Shown: positions 9,486 to 20,244 of the stretch, piece after piece
How the letters are laid out: each line of letters starts with the position of its first letter
How positions within the stretch are numbered: the first letter of the stretch is position 1
Source: [Anoxybacillus] calidus
GTDB lineage: Bacteria; Bacillota; Bacilli; Bacillales; Anoxybacillaceae
Direction: 5' to 3'
DNA: 64,000 nucleotides
Assembly: GCF_013760845.1 (NCBI RefSeq)
Contig: NZ_JACDUU010000002.1
Location: 124,001-188,000 of the forward strand
The notes under the pieces: generated by a model
Databases searched by the model: none
Told to the model about the DNA's origin: nothing
Seen by the model: the letters and a program-made list of their open reading frames with translations, nothing else
Made by a program: the position numbers and the translations under genes

Positions 9486-11896
9486 AAGTTGCAGCGGTCA
9501 TTGTCGATGTGCCGGCACGGCAAACCGATCGACCTTTTGACTACTTAATACCGAAAAAGTGGGAGAATGTTCTTCAAGTCGGTATGCGTGTAACTGTTCC
9601 GTTTGGCCCAAGACTGTTACAAGGATTTGTTATTGAGATAAAAACTCATTCAGAGTTCAAGACGCTGAAACCAATCCAAGAGATTGTCGATGTAACACCT
9701 GTTTTAAATGAAGAATTACTGCAGCTAGGGAAATGGCTAACAGAAACAACCTTATGTTTTATGATTTCCGCTTTTCAGGCGATGTTGCCGGCAGCGATGA
9801 AAGCGAAATACGAAAAAGAAATTCATCTTGTCAGCGAGGAGCATCGCGCTTATTTGCATGCAGATATTCAGCCGTTTTTTGCTCATCGCTCCGTTATTCA
9901 ATGGAAAGAAATTGAAAATACGGATATGCTGTCGCTTTTGCAAAAAGAGATTCAAAAAGGTCATTTAGAAGTTGTCTATCGTGTGAAAGAAAAAGGAACA
10001 AAGAAAACAATGAGATATGTGGCTCTTGCTTTGTCCGCCGAAGAAGCAAAAGAAATGATGAATAAGCTCCCGACACAAGCGGCAAAGCAAAAAGAAATCA
10101 TTGCGTGCCTACTTTCTTGCCCTGAAGGAATGTTGCTAAAAGATTTGCTGGAATTGACAGGGGCTTCTTCATCATCGGTAAAAGCGCTTCTGAACAAAGG
10201 GGTGATCATGGAGAAAGAGATAGAAATTTATCGTGATCCTTACGAACATCGTGAATTTGTCAAAACGAAGCCGCTTCCTTTGACAGAGGAACAGCAACGG
10301 GCGATCGAACCGATATTAGAAAGCGTGCACACCAACAAACATGAAGTATTTTTAATGTATGGTGTGACAGGCAGCGGTAAAACCGAAGTATATATGCAGG
10401 CGATTGACGAAGTATTGAAGCAAGGAAAAGAAGCCATTGTGCTAGTGCCTGAAATTTCACTCACTCCACAAATGGTTGAACGATTTAAAGGGCGATTTGG
10501 TTCACAAGTAGCCGTTCTTCATAGTGGTTTATCTATCGGTGAAAAGTATGATGAATGGCGAAAAATCCATCGGAAAGAAGTGAAACTCGTCGTTGGCGCG
10601 CGCTCAGCTATTTTTGCACCATTCGAAAATATCGGCATGATTATTATTGATGAAGAGCATGAAGCGAGTTATAAACAAGAAGAAAATCCGCGCTATCATG
10701 CCCGCGACGTGGCCATTTACCGCGCTCGTTTTCATCAATGTCCAGTCGTGCTTGGAAGCGCCACCCCATCGCTTGAATCATTTGCCCGGGCACAAAAAGG
10801 GGTTTATCGCTTGCTTACATTAAAAAAACGGATGAATGAAAAAGGATTGCCATCCGTCGAGGTTGTCGACATGCGCGAAGAACTGAGAAGCGGCAATCGT
10901 TCCATGTTTTCACGCACCTTGTTTGACAAATTGCAAGACCGCTTAGCGCGTGGCGAGCAATCCGTCTTATTTTTAAACCGCCGCGGCTATTCAACGTTTG
11001 TCATGTGCCGTGATTGCGGATATGTCATCAATTGTCCGCATTGTGATATTTCACTAACATATCATCGCGTACAGCAACGCTTGAAATGTCATTATTGCGG
11101 TTATGAAGAACCAATCGCTTATCGTTGTCCAACTTGTCAAAGCGAACATATTCGTTTTTTTGGAACGGGAACGCAAAAAGTCGAAGAAGAGTTGGCAAAA
11201 TTGTTGCCACAAGCAAGAGTCATTCGCATGGATGTCGATACGACCAGCCGAAAAGGAGCACATGAACGGCTGTTACATGAGTTTGGCGCAGGAAATGCTG
11301 ACATATTGTTAGGAACCCAAATGATTGCAAAAGGCTTAGATTTTCCAAAAGTGACGCTTGTTGGCGTTTTAGCGGCGGATACGATGCTTCGTCTTCCCGA
11401 CTTTCGTGCTTCAGAAAAGACGTTTCAATTGCTGACGCAAGTAAGCGGACGAGCCGGGCGTCATGAGCTGCCTGGAGAAGTCGTTATTCAAACATATACT
11501 CCGGAGCATTATAGCGTAGAACTGGCAGCAAAGCATGATTATGAAATGTTTTATCAAAGGGAGATGCAGATTCGCAAGCTGCACGGTTATCCGCCATTTT
11601 ACTATTTGACTCTTATTACAGTGTCCCATCCAGAATTAACAAAAGCGGTGGCGACAACCGAAAAAATCGCAGCACATTTACGAAACCACTTATCTTCTGA
11701 AACAATGATTCTCGGTCCTGTTGCTTCGCCAATTGCCAGATTGAACGATAGATATCGCTATCAATGCATGATAAAATACAAACGGGAACCAAAGTTTACC
11801 CAGACTTTAAAAGCAATTGTGGATCATTATCAGCAGGAAATGGCTCAAGGTCAGCTGCAAATTACCATTGATTTAAATCCATATATGATGATGTAA
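9482..11896 (+). CDS. priA: Primosomal protein N', replication restart helicase
   Basis: Superfamily 2 DNA helicase that reloads the replisome at stalled forks. 804 residues. Order: N-terminal 3'-DNA-binding domain, Walker A G-V-T-G-S-G-K-T near residue 298, the D-E-E-H Walker B box, then a cysteine-rich zinc insertion (C-R-D-C, C-P-H-C, C-H-Y-C, C-P-T-C) between the helicase lobes, and the G-R-A-G-R motif VI. All expected motifs are present. Coupled to coaBC by a four-base overlap; def starts 16 bases downstream. Confidence 0.96.
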   Translation: MKVAAVIVDVPARQTDRPFDYLIPKKWENVLQVGMRVTVPFGPRLLQGFVIEIKTHSEFKTLKPIQEIVDVTPVLNEELLQLGKWLTETTLCFMISAFQAMLPAAMKAKYEKEIHLVSEEHRAYLHADIQPFFAHRSVIQWKEIENTDMLSLLQKEIQKGHLEVVYRVKEKGTKKTMRYVALALSAEEAKEMMNKLPTQAAKQKEIIACLLSCPEGMLLKDLLELTGASSSSVKALLNKGVIMEKEIEIYRDPYEHREFVKTKPLPLTEEQQRAIEPILESVHTNKHEVFLMYGVTGSGKTEVYMQAIDEVLKQGKEAIVLVPEISLTPQMVERFKGRFGSQVAVLHSGLSIGEKYDEWRKIHRKEVKLVVGARSAIFAPFENIGMIIIDEEHEASYKQEENPRYHARDVAIYRARFHQCPVVLGSATPSLESFARAQKGVYRLLTLKKRMNEKGLPSVEVVDMREELRSGNRSMFSRTLFDKLQDRLARGEQSVLFLNRRGYSTFVMCRDCGYVINCPHCDISLTYHRVQQRLKCHYCGYEEPIAYRCPTCQSEHIRFFGTGTQKVEEELAKLLPQARVIRMDVDTTSRKGAHERLLHEFGAGNADILLGTQMIAKGLDFPKVTLVGVLAADTMLRLPDFRASEKTFQLLTQVSGRAGRHELPGEVVIQTYTPEHYSVELAAKHDYEMFYQREMQIRKLHGYPPFYYLTLITVSHPELTKAVATTEKIAAHLRNHLSSETMILGPVASPIARLNDRYRYQCMIKYKREPKFTQTLKAIVDHYQQEMAQGQLQITIDLNPYMMM

Positions 11897-11912
11897 ATTG
11901 GAGGAAATAACA

Positions 11913-12386
11913 TTGGCGATATTAGAAATTGTAAAATACCCAGCAGAAGTATTAGAAACGGTTTGTGAAAAAGTAACACAATTCGATCGCAATCTTGTTA
12001 GATTGTTAAATGATATGTATGATACAATGCTTGCAGCAGACGGTGTTGGGCTGGCAGCTCCACAAGTCGGAATTGCCAAGCAAATTGCCGTTGTTGATAT
12101 TGGTGACAAACACGGAAGGATTGAGTTGATAAATCCAGTCATTGTTGAATCGCGAGGAGAACAAGTCGGTCCTGAGGGGTGCCTAAGTTTTCCAGGCCTT
12201 TTCGGTGAAGTAAAGCGTGCAGATTATGTGAAAGTACGCGCGCAAAATCGTCGCGGGCATGTGTTCACATTGGAAGCAACAGGCTTTCTAGCGCGCGCCT
12301 TACAGCATGAAATCGATCATTTAAACGGGATTTTATTTACATCAAAAGTGATTCGCTATTATGAAAAAGGAGAGTTAGAAGGGTAG
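11913..12386 (+). CDS. def: Peptide deformylase
   Basis: Removes the formyl group from N-terminal Met of new proteins. Three metal-site motifs are intact: G-V-G-L-A-A-P-Q (44-51), E-G-C-L-S (88-92, metal ligand C90) and H-E-I-D-H (132-136). A TTG at 11898 is in frame but overlaps the ribosome site itself. TTG at 11913 sits eight bases after GGAGG (11900-11904) and gives the family-length 157-residue protein, so I set the start there. Pairs with fmt immediately downstream: formylation and deformylation genes are next to each other. Confidence 0.94.
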   Translation: MAILEIVKYPAEVLETVCEKVTQFDRNLVRLLNDMYDTMLAADGVGLAAPQVGIAKQIAVVDIGDKHGRIELINPVIVESRGEQVGPEGCLSFPGLFGEVKRADYVKVRAQNRRGHVFTLEATGFLARALQHEIDHLNGILFTSKVIRYYEKGELEG

Positions 12387-12398
12387 GTTGTTTTCAAT

Positions 12399-13355
12399 AT
12401 GGTAAGAGTTGTATTTATGGGAACTCCTGATTTTTCAGTTCCTGTGTTGCAGCAATTAATTAAAGATGGATATAACGTAGTGGGCGTTGTAACACAGCCG
12501 GACAAACCAAAAGGGCGCAAAAAAGAATTAACACCTCCGCCTGTGAAAGTGGAGGCACAAAAGCATGGAATTCCGGTATTGCAGCCGACAAAGATTCGCG
12601 AGAAGGAGCAATATGAGCAGGTAATAGCACTTCAGCCAGATTTAATCGTTACGGCAGCATTTGGACAAATTTTGCCAAAAGAGCTGCTCGAAGCACCAAA
12701 ATATGGCTGTATTAACGTCCATGCTTCGCTGCTTCCTGAGCTTCGCGGCGGCGCGCCGATTCACTATGCGATCTTACAAGGAAAAGAAAAAACGGGAATT
12801 ACCATCATGTATATGGTTGAAAAACTGGATGCAGGCGATATTTTAACGCAAGTAGAAGTACCGATTACAGAAACTGACACAGTCGGTACGCTCCATGATA
12901 AACTAAGCAAAGCTGGGGCAAAACTGTTATCAGAAACCATTCCGCTTTTGCTCGAAGGAAAAATTACGCCAGTGAAACAAAATGATGAAGAGGCAACATT
13001 TGCCTACAATATTAAACGAGAGCAAGAAAAGATTGACTGGACAAAATCAGGGGAGGAAATTTACAACCATATTCGTGGCTTGAATCCGTGGCCTGTTGCT
13101 TATACAACAATGGGCGGACAAGTATGGAAAATTTGGTGGGGTGAAAAAGTTGCTGCCTGTAAAACGGCGGAGCCAGGCACAATTATCGAGCTTGCTGAAG
13201 ATGGAATTGTTGTAGCAACAGGAAACGAAACAGCCATCAAAATTACGGAACTTCAACCAGCTGGCAAAAAGCGAATGAGTGGAGCGGAATTTTTACGCGG
13301 CGCTGGCGCCAGCTTAACAACTGGTACAAAGTTAGGAGTCGACAATGAAGAATAA
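12399..13355 (+). CDS. fmt: Methionyl-tRNA formyltransferase
   Basis: Formylates initiator Met-tRNA using 10-formyl-tetrahydrofolate. 318 residues. N-terminal Rossmann-type domain with M-G-T-P-D-F-S-V and the formyl-transferase signature [14 protein letters not shown] around residue 108; the C-terminal OB-like tRNA-binding domain follows. Its last 11 bases overlap the start of rsmB. Confidence 0.96.
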   Translation: MVRVVFMGTPDFSVPVLQQLIKDGYNVVGVVTQPDKPKGRKKELTPPPVKVEAQKHGIPVLQPTKIREKEQYEQVIALQPDLIVTAAFGQILPKELLEAPKYGCINVHASLLPELRGGAPIHYAILQGKEKTGITIMYMVEKLDAGDILTQVEVPITETDTVGTLHDKLSKAGAKLLSETIPLLLEGKITPVKQNDEEATFAYNIKREQEKIDWTKSGEEIYNHIRGLNPWPVAYTTMGGQVWKIWWGEKVAACKTAEPGTIIELAEDGIVVATGNETAIKITELQPAGKKRMSGAEFLRGAGASLTTGTKLGVDNEE

Positions 13356-14688
13356 AAATGTAAGAGAAGTAGCACTGGAAACATTGTTAGCGATTGAAAA
13401 AAATCAAGCGTATAGCAATCTGCTTCTTAATAAAATGATTGAAAAGCATCAGCTATCGTCTAAAGATGTTGGATTGTTGACAGAAATCGTTTATGGGACC
13501 ATCCAACGCCGTGACACGCTTGACTATTTCTTGAGTCCTTTTTTAAAGAAATCAAGCAAGCTTGAAGTTTGGGTGAAGGTATTGCTTCGTCTATCTTTAT
13601 ATCAAATGCTTTACCTTGACCGCGTTCCAGACCGCGCTGCTATATACGAAGCAGTTGAGATTGCGAAAAAGCGGGGACATAAAGGAATCGCTTCAATGGT
13701 AAACGGAGTGCTCCGCGCCGTTCAGCGCGAAGGGGTGCCTTCACTTGAAAAGATTGCTGACCCGGTTGAACGTTTAGCAGTCGAAACAAGTCATCCAATA
13801 TGGCTTGTAAAGCGATGGGTCAAACAGTTTGGAATGGACGAAGCACGGAAAATGTGTGAAACGAATTTGTTACCGCCTGAACAGACCGCTCGCGTAAATA
13901 TCGCGAGAATCACGGTTGAAGAAGCTATTGAGCGCTTACGTCAAGAAGAAGTCGAAGTTACAAATGGAGATGTAGCACCTGAAGCAATCAAAGCGGTAAA
14001 GGGTAACCTCGCTCATACGCTTGCCTACAAGGAAGGTTATTTGACGATTCAAGATGAAAGTTCTATGCTTGTAGCCAAAGCGCTTGGGGCCAAAGAAAAT
14101 GAATATGTATTGGATAGTTGTGCTGCACCAGGCGGAAAGTCAACACATATTGCGGAATTAATGCATAATACAGGACAAGTTGTCTCATTAGATATTCATG
14201 ACCACAAAGTAAAACTGATTCAAGAACAAGCAGAGCGGTTGCACTTAACGAACATTCAAACAAAAGTGTTGGACAGCCGGAAAGTCAGCGAATACTTCGA
14301 AAAAGAATCCTTTGATAAAATCTTAGTGGATGCTCCATGCACAGGTTTTGGTGTGCTACGTCGCAAACCGGATATCAAATATGCGAAAACAGAAAATGAT
14401 ATTCGCCAGTTAGCTAAGATTCAGCGTGAGATTTTAGCAGCGGTTGCTCCGCTCTTAAAAAAAGGCGGTATACTAGTCTATAGCACTTGTACAATCGATC
14501 AAGAGGAAAATAGTGATGTTATCGAAGACTTCTTAAGGCATCATCCACAGTTTAATTTAGATGAGACATTGAAAGAGAGACTGCCAGAAAAAGTGCGGCC
14601 ATACGTAAGTGAAGGGAAATTACAAATATTACCTCATTATTTTGGTTCAGACGGATTTTTTATTGCATCATTACGAAAGAAGGTGTAA
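13345..14688 (+). CDS. rsmB: 16S rRNA (cytosine-967-C5) methyltransferase RsmB (Sun)
   Basis: Methylates C967 (E. coli numbering) in 16S rRNA. 447 residues, the B. subtilis length. N-terminal NusB-like RNA-binding domain (about 1-140), then the class I SAM domain with C-A-A-P-G-G-K-S, and the two cysteines of m5C methyltransferases in D-A-P-C-T-G-F-G and Y-S-T-C-T-I. ATG at 13345 lies within the end of fmt, preceded by TTAGGAG. Confidence 0.95.
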   Translation: MKNKNVREVALETLLAIEKNQAYSNLLLNKMIEKHQLSSKDVGLLTEIVYGTIQRRDTLDYFLSPFLKKSSKLEVWVKVLLRLSLYQMLYLDRVPDRAAIYEAVEIAKKRGHKGIASMVNGVLRAVQREGVPSLEKIADPVERLAVETSHPIWLVKRWVKQFGMDEARKMCETNLLPPEQTARVNIARITVEEAIERLRQEEVEVTNGDVAPEAIKAVKGNLAHTLAYKEGYLTIQDESSMLVAKALGAKENEYVLDSCAAPGGKSTHIAELMHNTGQVVSLDIHDHKVKLIQEQAERLHLTNIQTKVLDSRKVSEYFEKESFDKILVDAPCTGFGVLRRKPDIKYAKTENDIRQLAKIQREILAAVAPLLKKGGILVYSTCTIDQEENSDVIEDFLRHHPQFNLDETLKERLPEKVRPYVSEGKLQILPHYFGSDGFFIASLRKKV

Positions 14689-14693
14689 GTTCA

Positions 14694-15788
14694 TTGGAAA
14701 AAACGGAAAGCACAATAAGAAAAGCAGCTGAAACAGCAGTTCGCAAACCATCTATTTATTCATTCAAATTAGAAGACTTGAAAGCATGGATAGAAGAACA
14801 AGGGGAAAAACCATTTCGCGCCACGCAAATTTTTGAGTGGCTTTATCAAAAACGAGTCACTACGTTTGACGAAATGACCAACCTTCCAAAAGATTTACGT
14901 GAGAAGTTAAAAGAAAATTTCGTCATTACTACGTTAAAGACACTTGTCCAACAAACATCAAAAGACGGTACAATGAAATTTTTATTTGAACTTCATGACG
15001 GATACTCCATCGAAACGGTATTAATGAGACATGATTACGGCAATTCGATTTGTGTTACGACACAAGTGGGCTGCCGAATTGGATGTACGTTTTGCGCTTC
15101 AACGCTCGGGGGATTAAAGCGAAATCTCGAAGCAGGAGAAATTGTTGCCCAAGTTGTGAAGGTGCAAAAAGCGCTTGATGAGCAAGGAGAGCGCGTCAGC
15201 AGCATCGTCGTGATGGGAATCGGTGAGCCATTTGACAACTATGATGAGTTGATAAAGTTTTTGAAAATTGTTAATCACAATAAAGGATTAAATATCGGTG
15301 CCCGCCATATTACTGTCTCGACAAGCGGAATTATTCCGAAAATTTACAAGTTTGCTGATGAAAATATGCAAATTAATTTTGCGATTTCTTTACATGCTCC
15401 AAATACGGAATTACGCACAAAGCTAATGCCGATTAATAAAGCGTATAAACTGCCTGATTTAATGGAGGCAATACGCTATTATATTGAGAAAACGGGACGT
15501 CGCGTTACGTTTGAATACGGTTTATTTGGCGGAGTAAATGATCAAATCGAACACGCGGAAGAGCTAGCTAAACTTATTAAAGGATTAAAGTGTCATGTCA
15601 ATCTCATTCCTGTTAACTATGTACCGGAGCGAAATTATGTGCGAACACCGCGCGATCAAATTTTTGCATTTGAACGTACTTTAAAGAAACATGGCATTAA
15701 TGTTACGATTCGCCGCGAGCAAGGACATGATATTGATGCAGCATGCGGGCAGCTTCGCGCGAAGGAGCGAAAAGAAGAGACGAGGTGA
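14694..15788 (+). CDS. rlmN: Dual-specificity 23S rRNA / tRNA m2A methyltransferase RlmN
   Basis: Radical-SAM enzyme that makes 2-methyladenosine at A2503 of 23S rRNA and in some tRNAs. 364 residues. The radical-SAM cluster motif C-x3-C-x2-C is visible as C-R-I-G-C-T-F-C, with G-E-P in M-G-I-G-E-P-F-D-N. Start is TTG at 14694, with GAAGGTG about nine bases upstream inside the end of rsmB; no later ATG fits homology. Five bases separate it from rsmB. Confidence 0.94.
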   Translation: MEKTESTIRKAAETAVRKPSIYSFKLEDLKAWIEEQGEKPFRATQIFEWLYQKRVTTFDEMTNLPKDLREKLKENFVITTLKTLVQQTSKDGTMKFLFELHDGYSIETVLMRHDYGNSICVTTQVGCRIGCTFCASTLGGLKRNLEAGEIVAQVVKVQKALDEQGERVSSIVVMGIGEPFDNYDELIKFLKIVNHNKGLNIGARHITVSTSGIIPKIYKFADENMQINFAISLHAPNTELRTKLMPINKAYKLPDLMEAIRYYIEKTGRRVTFEYGLFGGVNDQIEHAEELAKLIKGLKCHVNLIPVNYVPERNYVRTPRDQIFAFERTLKKHGINVTIRREQGHDIDAACGQLRAKERKEETR

Positions 15789-15792
15789 AACA

Positions 15793-16542
15793 ATGAAAGT
15801 CGCTTTTCAAACCGACATTGGGAAAATAAGACCTCACAACGAAGATTGCGGCGGAATTTTTGTTAATAAAGACGGTGCCTATTTAGCGGTTGTTGCTGAT
15901 GGAATGGGAGGGCATCGCGCCGGGGATGTAGCGAGCGAAATGGCGATTACGTATCTAAAAAAGATGTGGGAAGAGACAACAAACATCTCTTCCCCGCAAA
16001 TCGCTGAACAATGGTTAAAGGAACATGTCGCGGAAATAAATGAAACACTATTTCAACATGCGCTCAATCATGATGAATGTCAAGGAATGGGTACAACAAT
16101 CGTCAGTGCCATTTGTACAAAGAAATTTGTAACGGTTGGACATATTGGCGACAGCCGCTGTTATGTGCTCAATGCTTATGGATTTCAGCAAGTAACAGAA
16201 GATCATTCACTTGTCAATGAATTAGTAAAAACTGGACAAATTTCCAAAGAAGACGCTGAGTACCATCCGCGCAAAAATGTGTTATTGCGTGCACTCGGAA
16301 CAGAAAGGCAAGTGAAAATGGATATTAAATCTCTTGTCTTAGAGGAAAACGATATCTTGCTTTTATGTTCCGATGGTTTATCGAATAAAGTGTCTGAGCA
16401 AGCGATGGTAGATATATTAACTTCTGAGCAATCTATTGAAAATAAAGCGCAGACGTTAATTGATTTAGCCAATGAACGCGGTGGAGAAGACAATATCACG
16501 CTGGCAATCATTGAATTTTCATCGGAACGTGAAAGTGGGTGA
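15793..16542 (+). CDS. prpC: PP2C-type protein phosphatase PrpC
   Basis: Metal-dependent Ser/Thr phosphatase that counteracts PrkC. 249 residues. PP2C motifs: H-N-E-D-C near residue 17, V-A-D-G-M-G-G-H at about 34-41, G-D-S-R at about 120 and G-G-E-D-N near the end. A longer open frame extends back to 15691 inside rlmN, but ATG at 15793 has GAGGTGAAA before it and gives the family N-terminus. Directly followed by prkC, the usual phosphatase-kinase pair. Confidence 0.95.
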   Translation: MKVAFQTDIGKIRPHNEDCGGIFVNKDGAYLAVVADGMGGHRAGDVASEMAITYLKKMWEETTNISSPQIAEQWLKEHVAEINETLFQHALNHDECQGMGTTIVSAICTKKFVTVGHIGDSRCYVLNAYGFQQVTEDHSLVNELVKTGQISKEDAEYHPRKNVLLRALGTERQVKMDIKSLVLEENDILLLCSDGLSNKVSEQAMVDILTSEQSIENKAQTLIDLANERGGEDNITLAIIEFSSERESG

Positions 16543-16548
16543 TGGCGC

Positions 16549-18498
16549 GTGCTCATTGGTAAAAGATTGAACGGTCGCTATAAAATAATCGAAATGATTG
16601 GCGGCGGTGGAATGGCCAATGTGTATTTGGCTAGAGACATGATTTTAGATCGGGATGTAGCTATTAAAGTATTGCGTCTTGACTTTTCGGGAGATGAACA
16701 ATTTATTAAACGCTTTCGACGGGAAGCACAGGCGGCAACGAGTTTAAACCATGAGAACATCGTCAGCATTTATGATGTCGGTGAAGATGAAGGTATTTAT
16801 TATATTGTGATGGAATATGTGCGGGGGACTACATTAAAGCAATATATTCAGCAGCATGCACCACTTAGCGTTCCAAAGGCATTAAACATTATGGCGCAGT
16901 TAACTTCTGCGATCTCACACGCACATCAAAACCGAATTGTCCATCGCGATATTAAGCCGCAAAACATCCTCATTAACGAAAATGGAATTATAAAAGTTAC
17001 AGATTTTGGTATCGCGATTGCGTTAAGTTCGACAACGATTACGCAAACGAATTCAGTATTAGGCTCTGTTCATTATTTATCGCCCGAGCAGGCACGTGGA
17101 GGAATTGCCACCGAAAAATCGGATATTTATTCATTAGGTATTGTCATGTTTGAACTTTTAACTGGTAGATTACCATTTTCTGGGGAATCGGCCGTTTCCA
17201 TCGTGTTAAAGCATTTACAAACAGAGACCCCTTCACCAAAAGAGTGGAATCCTTCTATACCGCAAAGTGTTGAAAATATTATATTAAAAGCAACAGCGAA
17301 AGATCCTTTTCATCGTTATCAATCGGTCGAGGAAATGGCAGAAGATATTCGCACGGCGTTAAATCCGGAACGATTAAACGAGAAAAAATTTACGATTGCC
17401 GATGATGATGAAGCTACAAAAGCCGTACCAGTTATTAAAAATATGAATCATATTCGAGATAACCAACAGACGATTGTTCATGATTCTTTGAAAAAAGAAA
17501 ATGAGACGGGGCAAACAACACAACCAAAAAAGAAAAAGAAATGGGTAGCATGGCTCGTTTCATTCTTTATTTTCTTCGTTGTCGCGGGTATTAGTGCAAT
17601 TACTTGGATCTCTTCTATCGTACTTCCTGATGATGTGGTAGTTCCTGATGTAGCCAATAAAGACTATGACAAGGCAGTAACGGAGCTAGCCTCGTTAGGG
17701 TTTAAGATTAAAGAAACGGTATCTGTTGAGGACAATGAAGTTCCCGAGGGGAAAGTCATTCGCACGGATCCGGAAGCGGGAAAAACGGTGAAAGAAGGAA
17801 CGGAAATTACAATTTATAAGAGTATTGGAAAAAAGAAAATAGAATTTAGTAATTTTATTGGTGAAGATATTGAAGATATAGAACAAACGCTGCAAAATCA
17901 AAATTTTCTGCTTGTCGAGCGAGATGAAGTGTATAGCGATGAGCCGCCAGGAACCATTATTGCTCAATCTCCATCACCGGGAGAAAAAGTAGTGCCAGAC
18001 GAAACAGAAGTAACTTTCACTGTCAGTCTAGGTCCAGAAAAAATTACGTTAAAAGATTTATCTGGTTATACCGAAAAAAGTGTTCGTGATTATGTCGAAG
18101 AACAAGGATTATATGTGCTCGTAAAGTATGAGCATTCCGATACCGTTCCAGAAGGGCTTGTTATTTCACAAACACCTCAGGCGAATGCGAAACTTGAAAA
18201 AGGGGCAACCATAACCGTAGTCATTTCCAAAGGGAAAGAACCGCTTCCAGAGAAAAAAGTGATGCAGGAAATTGAAATTCCGTATGAGCCGGTATATGAA
18301 GGAGAAATTGTCGAAGCGCAGTTGTATATTCAAGATGCAAAACATGATATGACAAAACCATATAAAACATATAGATTGACAGAAACAGTGAAAGAAAAAG
18401 TAGAGTTTATTATACGTCCTGAAGAAACAGGCTATTATCGTGTAATTATTAACAACACAGTGAAGCGTGAAGGTGTTGTTCCATATCCGAATACATAA
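16549..18498 (+). CDS. prkC: Membrane Ser/Thr protein kinase PrkC with PASTA domains
   Basis: Senses muropeptides/cell-wall state and phosphorylates targets that include translation GTPases; required for germination in response to muropeptides in B. subtilis. 649 residues. Kinase domain about 11-271: G-G-G-G-M-A-N-V loop, catalytic K40, H132-R133-D134, D152-F-G. A basic stretch (K-K-K-K-K near 327-331) precedes one membrane segment at about 332-357. The outside part has three PASTA repeats (about 360-570) and a final beta-rich domain. Start is GTG at 16549, seven bases after prpC. It completes the signalling module with prpC and rsgA. Confidence 0.96.
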   Translation: MLIGKRLNGRYKIIEMIGGGGMANVYLARDMILDRDVAIKVLRLDFSGDEQFIKRFRREAQAATSLNHENIVSIYDVGEDEGIYYIVMEYVRGTTLKQYIQQHAPLSVPKALNIMAQLTSAISHAHQNRIVHRDIKPQNILINENGIIKVTDFGIAIALSSTTITQTNSVLGSVHYLSPEQARGGIATEKSDIYSLGIVMFELLTGRLPFSGESAVSIVLKHLQTETPSPKEWNPSIPQSVENIILKATAKDPFHRYQSVEEMAEDIRTALNPERLNEKKFTIADDDEATKAVPVIKNMNHIRDNQQTIVHDSLKKENETGQTTQPKKKKKWVAWLVSFFIFFVVAGISAITWISSIVLPDDVVVPDVANKDYDKAVTELASLGFKIKETVSVEDNEVPEGKVIRTDPEAGKTVKEGTEITIYKSIGKKKIEFSNFIGEDIEDIEQTLQNQNFLLVERDEVYSDEPPGTIIAQSPSPGEKVVPDETEVTFTVSLGPEKITLKDLSGYTEKSVRDYVEEQGLYVLVKYEHSDTVPEGLVISQTPQANAKLEKGATITVVISKGKEPLPEKKVMQEIEIPYEPVYEGEIVEAQLYIQDAKHDMTKPYKTYRLTETVKEKVEFIIRPEETGYYRVIINNTVKREGVVPYPNT

Positions 18499-18516
18499 CA
18501 AATAAGGAGTGATGCT

Positions 18517-19398
18517 ATGGCAGAAGGAAAAATTATTAAAGCGTTAAGCGGATTTTATTATGTGTTAAGCAATGGGGAAGTATTTCAATGCCGCGGTCGC
18601 GGTGTATTTCGAAAACATAAAATTACTCCCCTTGTTGGCGATGAAGTTATTTTCCAAGCAGAAAATAAAACAGACGGTTATATTATGGAAATTCGAGAGC
18701 GGAAAAATGAATTGATTCGTCCACCAATTGCTAATATTGACCAAGCTATTCTTGTCTTTTCCGCAGTGCAACCAGATTTTAGCCCTGGTTTACTTGACAG
18801 ATTTCTTGTTTTGATTGAAGCAAAAGATATTCGTCCGATTATCGTTATTAGCAAAATGGATTTAACTGATGATAAAACAAAGCCACTCGTGAAGAAGTAT
18901 GCGAGTGAATATCGGAATATCGGCTATGAAGTCATTGAAACTTCGGCGGTGACAAAGGATGGAGTGGAGATGCTGCTGCCGTATTTAGAAGGTCGCACGT
19001 CTGTATTTGCTGGTCAATCAGGCGTTGGCAAATCATCGCTTCTAAATGCATTACGTCCTGACCTGCAATTAAAAACAAATGACATTTCTACACACTTAGG
19101 TCGAGGAAAGCATACAACTCGTCATGTCGAGCTGATAGAGATTGGCGGCGGCTTAGTAGCCGACACACCGGGGTTTAGTTCTCTTGAATTTAATGAAATT
19201 GAAGCAGAACAATTGCCGCTTTGTTTTCCAGAATTTCGTGAGCGCGCTCATGAATGTAAATTCCGTGGATGTACGCATATTGCAGAACCAAAATGCGCTG
19301 TAAAAGCGGCGTTTGAGGCTGGAGAAATACCAAGCTATCGATATGAACATTATTTGAGCTTTATGGAGGAAATTAAAGAAAGAAAGCCGAGGTATTAG
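18517..19398 (+). CDS. rsgA: Ribosome small-subunit GTPase RsgA (YloQ/CpgA)
   Basis: Circularly permuted GTPase that checks late 30S subunit maturation. 293 residues. Order: N-terminal OB fold, G4-like S-K-M-D, then G1 G-Q-S-G-V-G-K-S, G3 D-T-P-G, and a C-terminal zinc site with C-K-F-R-G-C-T-H and C at P-K-C. The G4-G1-G3 order confirms the permutation. AAGGAGTG precedes the ATG. In B. subtilis it is a PrkC substrate, consistent with its place after prkC. Confidence 0.95.
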   Translation: MAEGKIIKALSGFYYVLSNGEVFQCRGRGVFRKHKITPLVGDEVIFQAENKTDGYIMEIRERKNELIRPPIANIDQAILVFSAVQPDFSPGLLDRFLVLIEAKDIRPIIVISKMDLTDDKTKPLVKKYASEYRNIGYEVIETSAVTKDGVEMLLPYLEGRTSVFAGQSGVGKSSLLNALRPDLQLKTNDISTHLGRGKHTTRHVELIEIGGGLVADTPGFSSLEFNEIEAEQLPLCFPEFRERAHECKFRGCTHIAEPKCAVKAAFEAGEIPSYRYEHYLSFMEEIKERKPRY

Positions 19399-19404
19399 AC
19401 AGAG

Positions 19405-20052
19405 ATGATTAAAATCGCTCCTTCAATATTATCAGCCAATTTTGCAAAGCTTGCTGAGGAAATAGCTGATGTGGAAAAAGGTGGTGCCGATTACATTCAT
19501 GTCGATGTGATGGATGGGCATTTTGTTCCGAATCTTACAATCGGACCACTAGTCGTCGAGGCGATTCGTCCAATTACAAACCTTCCGCTTGATGTACATT
19601 TAATGATTGAAAATCCTGATCAATATATTCCAATGTTTGCGAAAGCAGGAGCAGATTATTTATCTGTCCATGTTGAAGCTTGTCCGCACTTGCACCGCAC
19701 TATCCATCTTATTAAAGAGCATGGTGTCAAAGCAGGAGTTGTATTAAATCCGCATACACCTGTTGCGATGATAGAACATATCATCACTGATGTCGATTTA
19801 GTGTTATTAATGACCGTGAACCCAGGGTTTGGTGGACAAAAATTTATTCATTCGGTGTTGCCAAAAATCGAGCGAGTTGCCCAAATAGTAAAAGAGCGAG
19901 GTTTAAATGTCGAAATTGAGGTAGATGGCGGGGTGAACGAAGACACCGCAAAACTTTGTGTTGAGGCAGGAGCAAACGTATTAGTCGCAGGCTCAGCGAT
20001 TTACAATAAAAAAGACCGAGCTGCGGCCATTCGCGCGATTCGCGGTGAATAA
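19405..20052 (+). CDS. rpe: Ribulose-phosphate 3-epimerase
   Basis: Interconverts ribulose 5-phosphate and xylulose 5-phosphate in the pentose phosphate pathway. 215-residue TIM barrel, with I-A-P-S-I-L-S-A at the N-terminus, H-V-D-V-M-D-G-H metal-site strand, [10 protein letters not shown] and V-D-G-G-V. Six bases after rsgA and probably cotranscribed. The repeat at 20063 follows and probably ends this transcript. Confidence 0.96.
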   Translation: MIKIAPSILSANFAKLAEEIADVEKGGADYIHVDVMDGHFVPNLTIGPLVVEAIRPITNLPLDVHLMIENPDQYIPMFAKAGADYLSVHVEACPHLHRTIHLIKEHGVKAGVVLNPHTPVAMIEHIITDVDLVLLMTVNPGFGGQKFIHSVLPKIERVAQIVKERGLNVEIEVDGGVNEDTAKLCVEAGANVLVAGSAIYNKKDRAAAIRAIRGE

Positions 20053-20062
20053 TAAAAATGAG

Positions 20063-20190
20063 GAGGCTGACCGAAAAAGCACGTGTCAGACCCCACCACA
20101 ATGTATAGGACATGATATGAGATAAATGAACTATATGTTGTGGATGGCAGGTGGGGGCGGACACTTACGGGACAGCCTCTTTTTCTTTTT
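20063..20190 (+). repeat. Dispersed nested-palindrome repeat with T-run, copy between rpe and thiN
   Basis: Outer arms GAGGCTGACC (20063-20072) and GGGACAGCCTC (20169-20179), then T-rich 20180-20190. Inside lie GTGTCAGACCCCACC pairing with GGTGGGGGCGGACAC, and an inner CCACAA/TTGTGG pair. It shares ATAGGACAT in its middle with the copy at 39390, so the relation goes beyond the palindrome. Probably acts as the rpe terminator. Confidence 0.8.
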
Positions 20191-20199
20191 ATGTTCAGA

Positions 20200-20208
20200 T
20201 GATATAGT
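20200..20208 (+). promoter_or_regulatory. Candidate extended -10 promoter of thiN
   Basis: TGATATAGT at 20200-20208 fits TG-n-TATAxT, right after the repeat. No convincing -35. Suggests thiN restarts transcription after the terminator-like repeat. Confidence 0.4.
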
Positions 20209-20244
20209 GAAAGAAGTAAAACGGCAGGAGAGGAGATGGTTATA